Assembly (NCBI GenBank): GCA_039707465.1
Contig: CM077645.1
Location: 163,732,003 to 163,796,002 of the forward strand
Length of the DNA: 64,000 nucleotides
From: Rhabdophis nuchalis
Taxonomy: Eukaryota; Chordata; Lepidosauria; Squamata; Natricidae
Reading direction: 5' to 3'
Positions 1-12,786 of this stretch are shown here, piece by piece (the stretch's first letter is position 1; each line of letters opens with the position of its first letter). Position numbers and translations under genes: made by a program. Below the pieces are notes generated by a model, which did not search any database, had not been told where the DNA came from, and worked only from the letters and a program-made list of their open reading frames with translations.

Positions 1-209
1 TTGATTGCTATTATTGATATTAACAATTTTAATTGATTACATTTAATTAAAGTGAGTGAAGCCTTTCAGGGATCTTAGAAAGAATAAATGATTTGATAAG
101 ATTCCACAAACAATCATATTTGACTACATAATGACATCAATAAAGTGTACTAAATTTAGCAGAAGATAATGCTTTCTGGATAGCTGATTATAGCTAATTA
201 TAAATTGTG

Positions 210-212
<3 letters not shown>
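1..212. other. AT-rich unique sequence
   Basis: No coding signal or repeat family recognised. Confidence 0.4.

Positions 213-258
<46 letters not shown>
213..258. repeat. (ATA)n microsatellite
   Basis: Uninterrupted trinucleotide tract of about 15 units. On the minus strand it follows an ATAAAGATTATT sequence that resembles a retroposon 3' tail, also seen near 19230. Confidence 0.9.
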
Positions 259-498
259 CTTTATTGTATCATTTGCTACAGTCAGTTGAAAATATGATAA
301 GCAGTACTGAGTGACATATTCTAGGAAGTTCTGTCCATTTTTTAATGATCCAGAAAATACTATCTCCAAAAATGAGTGTTTTGACTCAACTGGATGATAT
401 TTTGAAGCACCCACAAAGCTTGTTCCATTATTGGGTGTGTTGCAAATTCCCTTGCAGACAGAGAGGTCGGGGATTGACTTGTGAATAATAGAAAACAA
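259..498 (-). mobile_element. possible retroposon 3' end
   Basis: On the minus strand the sequence runs open for over 100 codons and then passes into a tail (ACAATAAAGATTATT) and the ATT microsatellite at 213-258. A near-identical tail sits at about 19205-19240. A LINE or SINE 3' end is the simplest reading. I do not recognise the protein, and the open frame may be chance. Confidence 0.3.
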
Positions 499-925
499 AC
501 ACTGGACTCTCCAAAGATGTTGAAAACCTGATGTAATTTATTCTTACCAAACTCTTAAGCATTCAGGGTCAGAAGTTGAAAACAAAAAAAGATTCTTTGG
601 AGTTCAGAAGTCCAAACCAATAACTCAAAAGTAATTTCATTAAAAAAAAATCAAACTAAGAAAGAAAATGGGTTCAGCTGCAGCAAATTGAAGCTAGTTA
701 TCCTCCTTTTGTACAAATAGACTCAATAGGCATCTGTTGGCATAAAGCAATTGCCCTCTTGGAAGTCTTTGGACCCTTTTCTTCCAATAAAGATTTCCAA
801 TATGAGGAACCTGCTCTATTCTGTGTCTGAAAAAATGAGCTGGGTTCCCACTGGACATCATAGAAGAATGGGAGAATTTATTATAGAGGCCTGGACAAAG
901 GCAATTCCAAGCTCTTCCTCGGGAT
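499..925. other. no recognised feature
   Basis: Unique-looking AT-rich DNA. Short open frames here show no family motif. Confidence 0.35.
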
Positions 926-1090
926 TGTCAAACTCACGTTGTCACATAGGGGTAACAAAGTGTTTCACAAACACATAGGGGTGTCAAACTCATGTTGTCA
1001 AGGTGGCATCATGTGGTGTATCAAGACTTTCTCATCCTTTTGCTAAACTTGGCATGGCCAACATGTGATCCATCTGGGAGTAGACAGCCC
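926..1090 (+). mobile_element. hAT-type MITE fragments (GTGTCAAACTC family)
   Basis: The block at about 972-1090 begins GGGGTGTCAAACTCATG and resembles the elements at 44173, 44877 and 48455 through a shared centre (GCATGGCCA, GTGAT.CATCT). A second partial start, TTGTCAAACTCACG, lies just upstream at about 926-950. Ends are degraded and no clean TSD is visible. Confidence 0.5.
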
Positions 1091-2795
1091 TGCTCTATAA
1101 GCTCCTCTTTGTCATCATCCTGTGATAGTTGCCATCTCCCTCCATCTTTTTCTCCAACCTCCACACCTGCCCTTTTGCCAAAGCTGCCTTTAAACTTACC
1201 CAACTCTGAGTCTGCAGGTCTGCAGTCTGGAACTGTTAAGATATGTCGACTTCAACTCCCAGAAGATCCCAATAAGCACACCCACTAAGAAATTCCCAGT
1301 GGTGAATGTTATTGTAGGGCTTATGCTACATTTTTGAATGTTTCTTCTGTCAACATTTTGTCATTACTTTTTGGAAACCATTTAAGGATGCCGTTGCAAG
1401 CTTCATAAAAAGAAGTTCAGAAGATATATGTATTCTGGGCCCCTGATGTTTCTCAACCTATGTTACCCCAACTCCAGATGGAGCGTAAAAGAGGAATGAC
1501 TCCTTCCCCTGCCCACTAAACTCCCCTTTTCTCTTGAAAACTTACTCTAAATTGTTGGGGAGTCTCTGGCACTATGTCTACATTTGAAATTTGTGAAGTG
1601 CGCCAACAAAAATATCCTACAGAGTTTACAGAGAATCAGGTTCCATAAATAACAATTGGGCAATTGAAAATCCTCATTACATATATGATTTAACTCAAAG
1701 GAAATAATGACATCCTGATCATTACTACATTGTACATATTTTAAGGTTTCTATCCTTGAACTGGATTCTATTATTTAGACACAAATATTAGTGCATGCCT
1801 CGTAATGTCTACCTGGAAATAAATTCACCCAAGTTCAATAGGATTTGCTCCCAGGTATATAGAGATTTGCATCTTAAATAGGTTAAATTATTACTTTTAT
1901 AGCAATAATGGGGAATGTTTTTCATGTCAAAAATAATTACAGTACTTCCTACAGAGTTTACATAATGAGGAAGTTAATTAACAGAACAAATATTAACTTG
2001 CAGAGAATAGCCGGTGGCTCTGAAGTATGAGAGCCAAATGCATAGCCGAATTCTCTGATGTATATATCTGTGTATGGGTAAATGACAAAGGATTGGAATG
2101 GGGGGATGATTTCAGTCTACAATCCCCAAAGTATACAATGGCGGCATACATTTTAGAGACAGTCTGAAAGTGCCCGTAAAGCACAGAAACATCAGCAAAT
2201 CTAGCACTACATAAACATTGGGCAACACTTGAGGAACTGTGCAACCATTGTTTGAAAATGCCCCTTTCAGGAGAGAACAGAAAATACAGATGTCAAATTC
2301 CCAGAGGGCTAGGGGCAAGTAAAGGATGACATCATATGTTCCTCCCCTCTACTCATAAGGGACCAACCTGGCAAGAGACATATACCCTAAGAATGAGTGC
2401 CAGAAACTTCAGCCCTTAGAAAACTCCTAAGTAATGAAAGATTGTCAGCCAAAATACTCTAAGTGAAAATGATTTATTTCCCATATGTAACAGATATACG
2501 GTGTGTAACTACATTAAATCAGCTTGAAACTCCTTACTTATCACTCCTTTTCATTACCAATGCAAGAGAATATTTTCTTGCTGGTGAATTGAAGGTTTGT
2601 TTTGCTTTAACTATAAAGTTGAAAATATACTTGCAGTAGTTTTTAGTCTTACATTGCACTACTATTTTTAAAAAAAAGCCGAGGAAGAATATCGGTGCCT
2701 AAATACTTTTATTTCTCTCCACTTGGTGGTATTGTATTTCTGTTGTAGTTGATTACTTTCTTCATTTCTCTCGGTCTCTCCCCTCCCTCCCCCCT
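1091..2795. other. no gene recognised
   Basis: Mostly unique AT-rich sequence. A short piece at about 1231-1262 (GACTTCAACTCCCAGAA) matches one arm of the hAT foldback MITEs seen elsewhere. Nothing else recognised. Confidence 0.35.
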
Positions 2796-2799
2796 CTCT

Positions 2800-3216
2800 C
2801 TTGGGATTCAAATAATTTAACAAATGGCTCGGCCAGGGTCAGGTTGTCTGTCATGGGAGGCATGGCCCATCCCCATCTTCCAGTTCTGCCGCACATACAG
2901 GATGAGCTTCCTGTGATGGACAATTTGACCCTGGGCAAACTGGTTGTTAAATTACTCCCCCTGCTACCAAAGTGGGTCCTGGGTGCTGTGCTGCACTGCA
3001 ATGGAGAAATGGGAAACAGAGCAGCCGACACAAGGGAAGGAGGAAGCAGAACAGGGAGAAGAAAGAGGGAAAGTGGCCTTCTCCTTCCCTCATGTCAGCT
3101 GCTCTGTTGCCTGTTTCCCCATTGCAGCGCAGTGCCCAGGATCCACTTTGATAGCGGGTGAGTAGGTGGGTAATTTAACAACCAGTTCACCCGAACCAGG
3201 GAGAACCTGCTGAATC
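2800..3216 (+). mobile_element. double foldback DNA element
   Basis: Two palindromes lie side by side. The first pairs CCAGGGTCA...TGTCTGTCA near 2835 with TGATGGACAATTTGACCCTGG near 2920. The second pairs AAAGTGGGTCCTGGG near 2969 with CCCAGGATCCACTTT near 3140 through arms of roughly 80-100 bp with mismatches. Both outer ends carry AATTTAACAA next to GGGATTCAAA (left) or GCTGAATCC (right), as in other non-autonomous hAT-like elements of this window. No clean TSD, because the right end abuts a microsatellite. The open frames inside are by-products of the palindrome. Confidence 0.6.
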
Positions 3217-3768
<552 letters not shown>

Positions 3769-5597
3769 ATATATTTGAAGTAAATTCAACACTTAGAATA
3801 GAAAGGACTGCCTTACTGACTGACATATGCACAGTCTCTTTTCTACCTTTGCATTATTCTTATAGGATTTTTTATGGAAAAGCCATAATACTGGAAAACT
3901 AAAAAAAATAAAATAAAGAAAAGAAATTTTGCTGCACCTGCTAGATGGTTGGATAATGAGACCTATTACCTCAGTATTTTTATGCTCCTACGGAAGGCAG
4001 CAAAAGTGCCCCACTGAGGTGAACTGCATTCCTGATATGCCTTGAAGTTTCTCATTACATTGCCTCCATGACTCCAAACTTATAGTTGAGACAAAGTGTA
4101 GGCCACTTCATACAGGGCTAATGTTTCCCCTTGTTATTTCATGGATTCTGACGGTAGCATTTTTACCTAAAAAGCAAGGAGAAAAAAACACAAGGGAACG
4201 ATCAATGAGACACACAGATTTGCATACAATTTGCATACAGTTATGGGAGTTTCCAAAGACTTGTAGACAAACAGGGAAATATTTCTTCTTCCTTCTCTTC
4301 CCAAGGTAGAAATGAAGAATAAATCACCAAATGGGCTAGGGAAAAATGACTGCAGTGAGTGCAAGAAACAACAATTTCTTAGAAGCTGTTGAAAGCTTCT
4401 AGAATGAATGCTTATATTACAAAATACCCCCAGCATCACTTGTTCCTGGTGGATGGAAGACATTCTCTATTGTTCTGACTTTGCTGCTATAAATATCTGA
4501 CATGCTATGTACTAAAACTGAAGAGAAAAGCACATTTCCCCATGATGCTGTTTTGAAGAATCCTGTTGATGGCATCGTTAAAATTTGAATAAAATTCCGA
4601 GTTCTTTGGCATCAAGCTATGTCATGTGCAAAGCTATCTTGGGGATTGCATGAATCCAAAACTGAAGAAGCATCTCTAACGTATACTTCGGAAGTGTACG
4701 GAATAGAAACTGGTTCAATAATTATAATCAGCAGCAGTTGCCTATTCATGTTCTCCCAATAATTTTTGTTTAGGTTACAATCTAATGGAACCTGGCTATA
4801 CCATGCCACCTTTGTGGCACCTTTTATACACATGCCACAAATTGTGTTACAGAAATTAGTTGCACATTTAACCATATAATACCAGTTTTGAGATCTAGCT
4901 AGCTGTACAATTTTTGCTTGCATATCCTGTGCTAATTTGCTGCTTTTTCTATAACCTTAAAATCAAAGTATAAGAAAATGCAAACCAGCCAAAAGCTGCC
5001 TAATACAAAGAATAGATTATACTTGGGAGTATATTGCACATCTTATTGTTTTGGTGCTGTTGCCCAAGTCTCTTATTTGTTTTAAACCTAAAGTATATTA
5101 TTAAATCACCGTGGACAATTTCACATTTTCTATTTCTATTTTTTATTTATTTCTATGAATTGTTCCCCTTTAGTTTTCTTCACATATGCATATTGTTCCT
5201 TTACAGGCAGATATCAAATCAGAAATGACTCAGAAAACAATGGCAGATCTGAATGTGTTATTGAAAGAACAGGATATGGCAAAACTGGGGGAAATAGGGA
5301 TACATACAATGAGAACCAAATACAAGATAGACAGTATTGAGTTCCTGCTGAACATAACTATTAATAAATACAAGCAATTTAAATTTCACAAGTTATGCTC
5401 TGTGTGGAATGTGGGTTTGTCCTTGGATGACCATGTGCCACAGATTAAGATGGATTCTTCTTTGTGCTTCTTCCTTCTCCAAATGCTAAAGGAAATGGAG
5501 TCTGGTTTCCCAGCATGCACTTGGTTTGAAAATGTGGGCTGATGGGTAATGAGGTGGCATCAGCTCCAAACAATATACTTGGCACTTGTCTTTCAGG
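3769..5597. other. no gene recognised
   Basis: AT-rich unique sequence. The stretch 5186-5542 is open and is preceded by a pyrimidine tract and AG at 5206, but it has no recognisable protein motif or convincing donor site. Confidence 0.35.
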
Positions 5598-5620
5598 CCA
5601 CTAGATGGGACAGTATATAA
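5598..5620 (+). promoter_or_regulatory. CTCF-like motif next to a TATA-like box
   Basis: CCACTAGATGGGAC at 5598-5611 matches the CTCF core CCASYAGRKGGC except at its last position, and TATATAA follows at 5614-5620. Such matches occur by chance in 64 kb, and nothing downstream looks like a first exon. Confidence 0.2.
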
Positions 5621-7247
5621 ACGGTTTATGCTGGGACATGACAGTAACTCTTCTCTGTGTCACAAACTAACCCAATATTGTATATGTGTACTTTTGTACA
5701 TGTATTCATTCATACATGTGCAGTAATTTTATATTACACGTGTATACAAAAAATATCGAATTTTTGGAAACTATCAAGATCCAAACTTGGTTTAAAAAAG
5801 GTAGGCATACATAATAAATAACACATGAATATTGCTATATAATTCTTGCCATGAGACATAAGTATGGCTTCCAGTGGGGCATTGTCAATCTTTGGAATTA
5901 TTATGATTATGTTTTAGGAGACCCTCTGATATGTCTTTCAATTTCTGTGACATAAATCAGTTCTTCATTACATGATTTTCTTTTATATAAGTTCTTAAAT
6001 AGCCACTGTGAAATAACCTAACTAGATGAATGCTTTCTGTATTACAACAGGGGTCTTACCCTTCTCGGATGGAGCTGTGGCCTTTAGAAAAAGGAACTTG
6101 GTAAGACTATCATCAGTCACAGACTATTAATCTTTACTAAGCCTTAAACAGAAACTTCAAAGAGACTCCAGACTGAAACTTTTACAACAAATGGACGGTG
6201 TTAATACAATTTTAACGATGCTGATGCCATGCTGTATTGGTGGCTAAATTTGCTGTTTCAAGAATTACTTTTATATGCATTAACGTCTCAGAATAGGCAT
6301 TGTTAGAAATAAATATGACAAGCTGGAATTATATTTGAAGAAGAAGGAAAACAAATATTCTAGAAAGCTTCCCAGGGAGGAAGAGTATAAAGGACTGGAA
6401 AGAGAATGCTTGTGAATTTTACTTCAGATAGTTTGGTGTTTCGGGATTTACCACAAGCATCTTGGCTACTCGTTGGTAAGGCCATGCCAGCCATTTTTAT
6501 AAGGCCTACAATATGCCATTTAGACCTGTTCCACTATCAGTCTTTGTAACATTTCCCTCATGATCTGAGAAAGTGAGAATTTGAAAATCCTCACAAACTT
6601 AAAAAAAAAAAGCAAATTAATTATTTTTGTTAACTTGTATTTCTCACACTTATCTTCACTTACATTCAACATTTCAATAATTACTTCAAGAGAATTGACA
6701 ATTCCTTTAGATGACAAAAGTTTCTTTTGTTTGATAATTTTCCTGAAGACTGGAAGGATGTATAAATTCAAAGGAGACAACCGGAATTCAGAAGGACATT
6801 TTTACGATCTTTATGAATATCTGAAAGGGCATTGGGATCTCTGGTTAATCAGGGCAATCAGTTGTTATGAATTTTTATTTCCCTTTACACTCAATAGGAT
6901 AACATGACATAATCTCTTATTGGCAAAACTCACTTAAAGAAACATGATGTTTCACTATGAGGAAGTAAACATCTTGTGGTATTTCAACAGCAGATAAATA
7001 ACTACATTTAAAAGGAAGGAGCAGCTGCAAATTAATTATGGTAGCTATTAAAAAACACACACACACCCAGGTTATGATTACTAAATAAATAGTAACCTTT
7101 AAATCCAATTTGAAATTTGATAAAAGAGCACTTTTTTTAGTTTGACCCAAGCTTTGTAAAATAATATTTGCCTGTTTTAAAAAAATTAAAATATCTAAGA
7201 TTTTTTTTAAAAAACCCACTTGTTTTCTATTTATTTGCACTTGATTC
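5621..7247. other. no gene recognised
   Basis: AT-rich unique sequence with short open frames on both strands and no recognised motif. A short CA run lies at about 7054-7067. Confidence 0.35.
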
Positions 7248-7255
7248 AAATAAAC

Positions 7256-7390
7256 CAGGGGTGTCCAAACTTGGGAACTTTAAGAGTTGTGGACTTCAGC
7301 TCCCAGAATTCCCCAGCCAGCCATGCTGGCTGGGGAATTCTGGGAGTTGAAGTCCACAACTCTTAAAGTTCCCAAGTTTGGACATCCCTG
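7256..7390. mobile_element. hAT-type foldback MITE, 135 bp
   Basis: Two 66-bp arms pair with only two mismatches around a 3-base centre. The ends read CAGGGGTGTCC and GGACATCCCTG. An exact 8-bp direct repeat, AAATAAAC, flanks it (7248-7255 and 7391-7398), the TSD length of hAT transposases. It encodes nothing and must have been moved by a transposase in trans. Confidence 0.93.
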
Positions 7391-7398
7391 AAATAAAC

Positions 7399-8700
7399 TA
7401 TCATACATAGAAGCTTCTTAGAAATATAATAACAGCAACAAATGGTTATTAGTAGCATTGGAAAGCAATTCTTTGGCATTTCTAAATACTTTTTTAAAAA
7501 AAAGTTAAATATGATTCTGTTTAGGGTCAAATGAAGAAATAAGGAAACAAGAGAAGTCATTCTTGTGACTTAGGCCACTTTCCCACTAATGACTTAAACA
7601 TTTACATAGCATCATCAAGTCATCAATGAAGCAATACGAAAGGGATACCTGTACTATATCTTTAAGCTGCTATTGTCCTCTGCTCACACTAGTTTGTCTC
7701 CAAGGTAGTCTAAGGCAATTCTACCTGGCAACAACTGCAAGATATTGAGACAAGCTAGTCATAGTCAATCTATGCCCAATTACATATGTATATTCTCTAT
7801 GTTCTGTATCTACAGAGTCAGGGAGGAGGGGGAGAGAAAATGAAATTGCATTTTGTATACAAAATGAAAATATTAAAATGAACATGCATAAATACTTTTT
7901 ATGCAAACACACAGATGTACAGGGATATCTCACACATGTAGATAAGTCTTACATTTTGCACAGCAATTTCCATAAAAATTAATATAATTGTAAGCCATAA
8001 GCAACTTTTTCATAAGGCCTGAGACTTATGTAGCACTGGATCTTCAGTCGACTAAGTGTAACTAGAAATGTAATTTTCCAATGTTGGAGGAAAAGTATTT
8101 TAACAAGAAGAAAGGCCCAATTAATTCATTTCTGTGATCCAGTCAATTTCCATGTTTTGAAAGAGTATAGATTTTTGGGAAAAACTGTCTTAAATCCAAT
8201 TAGTAAATGCATTATTAACTAAAAGTTATGTTCTTCAAATAGATTAGAACAATAAACATTTGTTACTTGCTTGACAATGGATGAAATTAAAGAAATGGTT
8301 TTGAATATGAGTACTAGGACTTGATTGATTTCCTGTGGAATGATACAATATATTTGTTGGTCTACTAAATGCTAAACTTTATCAACTGTACAATGGCATT
8401 TTTCAAAAAGGATATTTCTTACAATTTTCCCTACTTTCTTTTTTAGGCATTCTTAGGCAAAATTAAAATTAAAATATTGATGAAATTGAGGTAAACAACC
8501 ATCTGTTGCTCCAGATATTTTGGAAACTCTAATCCAAGATAATGGGAAGATACCTGATTGATTGCCTTTACACTAGATCTTGATTACTTCTTAAGACATT
8601 TATGAGAGTGATGTGTGTGCACATGTGTGTGGCAATAACACATTTATCATAATCTCTTGATGGCTCTGAGGAGAAAATGGAAAAGCATAAAGAACTAAAA
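7399..8700. other. no gene recognised
   Basis: AT-rich unique sequence without a recognised element. Confidence 0.35.
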
Positions 8701-8893
8701 TCAAATCAAATCAAAGCAAATTTAATTTGTAGACCGCTCCCTCTCTCGGAAGGCACTCGGGGCGGTGCACAGGAGATTAAAAAGCATACAAACATAAAAA
8801 CATTATAAATATATAAAAACAAATTAAACAACTATATCCCTGCGCTAAAAACCTAAAATCTTTAAAAACTAAACCCCTTAAAAACCCAATTAA
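8701..8893 (-). mobile_element. CR1/L3-type LINE 3' UTR fragment
   Basis: Minus-strand copy of the LINE 3' end found at 39578-42905. It contains the conserved tail (CACCGCCC, GAGTGCC, GAGAGGGAGCGGTC) and the AT-rich stretch before it, and ends in a (TTTGA)n tail at 8701. It is 5'-truncated within the UTR and carries no ORF2. Confidence 0.8.
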
Positions 8894-9675
8894 AATAATT
8901 TGAATATTCAGACTAGAATACTAAATACCCTTTTTTTTTTATTTTCTGAAAGAATGATTTCCCCCCTCTATGACTGTAGCAATAGCACCACAGGTGGGTT
9001 TCTGCCGGTTCTAACCTCTTTGGTAGAAGAGGTTCCACAAATTTACCGAACCGGTTAGTGCAGGTGCTTCCTCATGGAACACCTGCCCCACCCACCCCCC
9101 ACTCACTTCTCCCACCTGTTCCATTGCTGCTCGCGGGTGGCAGCTTGTGTGGTGCAGCCGGCCTCCTAGGACCTCCCTGAACTTGCCTAGGAGGCATGGC
9201 TGCCAGCAAAGCATGTCCAGGATGTCCCCCCCACCCACTGATTCCCCGCCTCCCCTCCTGGCAAAGTTTTCCAAGGTGCGGTTTCAAAAGCAGTCTCCCA
9301 TCCCTTTTGCCCAGCTCCCGCGGAGCTCTGGGAAGGAGGAGGAGAGCCTTTGGGGAGTGAGGAGGAGGGAGGAGGAGGAGACGTGCACACAGGGCTGTGA
9401 CAGCTGGGCAACTGATGCTAAGAAAGCGCCTCACAGCTTTTGAAGGGAGAAGGAGTGAAGGAAAGGGAGAATGCAGAGTCGCCTTTCAGGGATGCCCAAG
9501 TGGCGGGAAACCATCACCACTGTCCAAGTATAAAGCTTTTGGTGGCTCCAGACAGGTGAGGCAGGGAGCAGAGACCCAGGCAGTTTCCTTTGTTCCCCTT
9601 GCAAGGGAGTAGTAGGTGTCATTTTTGCATTCCTGCCTCCACTGGACTTTGCGCTTTTCTCCACGTAATCCTCGC

Positions 9676-9769
9676 GACTGCAATAGATGTCCACAAGTGG
9701 TGGGGCTGTTGGGCTGGAAGCCCAGGCCCCATTAGCCTCAAAAGCTGCTTCTGGACATCTATTGCAGTC
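9676..9769. repeat. 18-bp perfect inverted repeat in the GC-rich core
   Basis: GACTGCAATAGATGTCCA at 9676-9693 pairs exactly with 9752-9769, with a 58-base loop between. It is internal to the 2.39-kb element. Confidence 0.9.
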
Positions 9770-9850
9770 ACAAGGATCAGTGAGTGAGCAAACGAGGGTC
9801 AGGCTGCCTGATCCTCCATCACTCACTCGTTGTTTTGCATGCCCGGACTG

Positions 9851-10083
9851 CTTCAATGCCGCTCTGGCTACCTCTGTACATTTGTGCCCAGCAGCTGCAG
9901 CAACATCATCAAGATGAAGAGCGAGAGGGAAGAACCCGGACGGGAGAGGGCCCTGCTGCTGCTGCTTAGGTGGGGCACCGAGGCCTCTTTGCTTCCAAGC
10001 CACTTCATCTTGACGAAGTCACCACAGCTGTTAGGCGAGGATGAACGTAGGTAGCCAGAGCAGCGCTGAGGCAATTTGAGCAA
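9851..10083. repeat. imperfect inverted repeat in the GC-rich core
   Basis: The left arm (CTCTGGCTACCT... CAGCTG... ATCAAGATGAAG) pairs with the right arm (CTTCATCTTGACGAAGTC... CAGCTGTTAG... AGGTAGCCAGAGCAGC) over roughly 70 bp with mismatches. The same CATCATCAAGACGAAGAGCGAG piece survives in the deleted copy at 48634. Confidence 0.7.
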
Positions 10084-10282
10084 TGAAGGATCAGACAGCC
10101 TTTGAATTATTGTTCTCTCTCTAAATATACAATTTAACTGAACCTTTCACTGCTACTTTTGACTTAGAAGAATCACTTCCAGCTGCGTTTGAGGCTTTGC
10201 ACACATTCTGCAGAATCAGTTTTAGTAACTGCTTGGAACTCTAAGAGAGCTGTTCCGTAGGCAAAGCTGAAGTTGCATTTAT

Positions 10283-10398
10283 CAGAGGGTCTAAGCCGGA
10301 CTTCAACTCCCAGAATTCCCCAGCCAGCGAACGCTGGCTGGTGAATTCTGGGAGTTGAAGTCTCGACATCTTCAAGTTGCCAAGGTTGAGAAACACTG
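10283..10398. mobile_element. hAT-type foldback MITE, left end degraded
   Basis: Arms containing GACTTCAACTCCCAGAATTC pair around GCCAGCGAACGCTGGC. The right end TTGAGAAACACTG matches the right end of the MITE at 49170-49303. The left end is shortened and no clear TSD is visible. It lies within the 2.39-kb element, so it is younger than that element or was carried along by it. Confidence 0.75.
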
Positions 10399-10956
10399 AT
10401 CTAAGTTCTCTCCCAGCTTTGAGCTACTGGATCTTAATGGGCTGTGATCCAACTACAAGGAAAGCAAGTTGTAGGATCTTGCCTTTGTCTATTGTAACTG
10501 ATTTAAGAGGTCAATCAAATACCGGAGACTTTTTAGGTTCTGAAATGTGATACCATTAAGAAAGCAAGAGGAGGAAACTAGTTAGATTACCATTCATCTT
10601 AATTTTTTTAAAAGTACATATCAATGTAAGAACAATATGATGCAATGAATTAATTCCATTTTCTCTTTTTATAGGAAAAAGTATTTTCCGTTTGCTATCA
10701 TATGGAATTCTGATATTTAGTGAGCCTGTGTTAAGATGATATACAAAATGTTTGATATGCAATATCCACTACCTATCATTTGTGCTAAATGATAACATGA
10801 ATATTGTCAAGATGAAGGTCATTTTAAATGTGGAAAAAAATCATAGATGGAAGAATACTTCTAGCTGGATCATAGATGGGAGACAGTGAAATGATTGTAC
10901 ATTTTGTTGGCATACTTTTATCTATGGATGCAGGTGCTGGTGAGTCATAAAAATTG

Positions 10957-11036
10957 CATGTATGTATGTATGTATGTATGTATGTATGTATGTATGTATG
11001 GATGGATGTATGGATGTATGGATGTATGGATGTATG
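10957..11036. repeat. (TATG)n / (GGATG)-like microsatellite
   Basis: ATGT units grade into GGATGTAT variants. Internal to the 2.39-kb element. Confidence 0.95.
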
Positions 11037-11382
11037 AATTCTGGGAGTTGAAGTCCACAAGTCTTAAAGCTGTCAAGTTTGCACACCCCTGGGGTTTTTT
11101 TTCTAAAGGGTTAGGGGTGCAAGGGTCTTGTAACTTGACAGCTTTAAGACTTGCGTGCTTCAAATGCCAGAGTTTCTGAGCCAACATTTTGGTTGCTAAG
11201 CAAGAGCATTGCTAAGTGAGTTTCACCACATTTTGCAAGTTGGCCATGCCCACCCAGTCACATGACTGCCAAGCCACTCCCACCTGGTCATCTGGCTGCC
11301 AAGCCACTCCCACCCAGTCACATGACTGCCAAGCTACTCCCACAAAACAGGCCACACCTAAAAAAATTTGAAACCACCACTG

Positions 11383-11600
11383 AATAGCACTAAGACTTAT
11401 ATACCACTTCATAGTGCTTTACAGCAATCTCTAAGTCGTTTACAGAATCAACATATTTTCTCAAGATTCTGAGTCCTCATTTTATCAACCTTGGAAGGTT
11501 GGAAGGCTGAGTCAATTTTGAGCTAGTGAGAATCGAACTGCTGGCAGTCAGCAGAATTAGCCTTCAGTACTGCATTTTAACCACTGTGCCACCGTGGCTC
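11383..11600 (-). mobile_element. tRNA-derived SINE, minus strand
   Basis: Read on the minus strand it starts GAGCCACGGTGGCACAGTGG, a tRNA-like head, and ends CTATGAAGTGGTATATAAGTC then AGTGCTATT. Same family as 28951-29179, 38241-39096 and 22086-22195. The 2.39-kb hAT-type element is inserted in its 3' end, and the SINE tail resumes at about 8975-8988. Confidence 0.8.
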
Positions 11601-12786
11601 AAATTTCCTAATAGCCCCTTCATAAGGTAGAGAATTTGATGTTTTGACAATATCTGTTTTCTAACCTTCTGCTCTTCTTATGTCATGACTTTTGATCACT
11701 CTGAGGAAAAGCAGAGATTGACACTATATACACTTATTTTCTATTCATTTGCTATTCTTCATTCCCCTAGGCAAGAGCCCCTAGAACATGATTGGGCATA
11801 GATAAATTTGTTAATCTAGCCATCAATCTAGTTTAATCACCTGTACTTATTGCATGATGGGAAAGAAGGAATAAATTTTCTTGACATGGTATCATGCAGA
11901 GTGACAGGTTGCTCTGACAAGAGAAGAATTGAATACACATAGGTTGAAATTGTTGCATTAAAAATGTAAGTTTCAATATGCATTTCCGAATACATGCAGT
12001 GTTTTAACTAGGTTATACATGTGCTGCTTCTGCTTCAACATACTTAAATGTAACTGGAATTTCACTTTATTGTCATTCTGAGATTTCATTCTGAGTGTAG
12101 ACTGTGTCCTTAATATTGCCTGAGAGGCATAATAAAAGCTCTGCACAGATTTCATATTAGCTAAGGTTTATCTACCAAATTCAAAGTTTGATTGACAGTC
12201 CTATGTTTGCCAGTTATAAGAAGAAGCTCTCGATGATTTTTGATTCATAAGCTCCTAAAACACTGCAGGAAAATGCCTACTTAAGATTTTTATTTAGATT
12301 CCTGTGTTTGGTGAAGAATGTGTTGATTTTTAATAGAAAGAAAACCAAAGTTTACAGCTGCTTTGTGATTTCACATTTTCATGGGTAAATTCTGCTTGAA
12401 TACCACTAGCTGAATGCTGTACTTATCAATTTTAAAATGATGTTTAATTCCACAAACCATGGAAACTTCTACAAATGTTTAACATTGGAACACTGATTTA
12501 GAATACTGAATCATGCTGGGTAGCCTGAATCAGATGCAGTAATATATGTTTAGATTTTCTCCCCTAGAGATACGTAAGAAATACCTTTCATACCTCCCTT
12601 CTAAGACTATAACTACTTATGAATAAGGCAAAATGAACTCAATGGCTCATTCTTCCAAATAAGCTCACATAGGATTTAACTACTCTAGTTCTTTGATAGA
12701 TCATACATTTTCTCAGAACTTGGAAACTTATAAGACAGGAATATTGAATGCTGAAAGCTGCACTCTGCTGGCTGTAACCAGGGGCT
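11601..12786. other. no gene recognised
   Basis: AT-rich unique sequence without a recognised element. Confidence 0.35.

Larger units (their letters stand above)
8989..11382. mobile_element. 2.39-kb hAT-type non-autonomous element
   Basis: The left end reads CACAGGTGGGTTTCTGCC and the right end GAAACCACCACTG. An exact 8-bp repeat, AATAGCAC, flanks it (8981-8988 and 11383-11390). The flanks join into a continuous SINE 3' end, so this is one insertion. Both ends match the shorter elements at 46234-46618 and 48634-49114. The interior holds a GC-rich core (about 9050-10080), a foldback MITE (10283-10398), a TATG microsatellite and a 3' part with CATGACTGCCAAGCCAC repeats. No transposase motif is visible. 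The longest open frame (9431-10003, minus) is low-complexity and matches no family I know. Confidence 0.85.

Noticed and set aside
5186..5542. Possible exon with upstream pyrimidine tract and AG at 5206
   Set aside because: No protein motif recognised, no good donor site, and the open frame runs through the expected exon end. One such frame is expected by chance.
7256..7390. Strong hairpin read as terminator or CRISPR-like repeat
   Set aside because: Eukaryotic context, 8-bp TSD and several dispersed copies identify it as a MITE.
9431..10003. 190-codon minus-strand frame in the GC-rich core
   Set aside because: Low complexity, no family motif, lies over inverted repeats of a non-autonomous element.
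11212..11412. 66-codon frame with repeated VGVAWQSCDW
   Set aside because: It comes from the CACATGACTGCCAAGCCACT repeats inside the hAT-type element.
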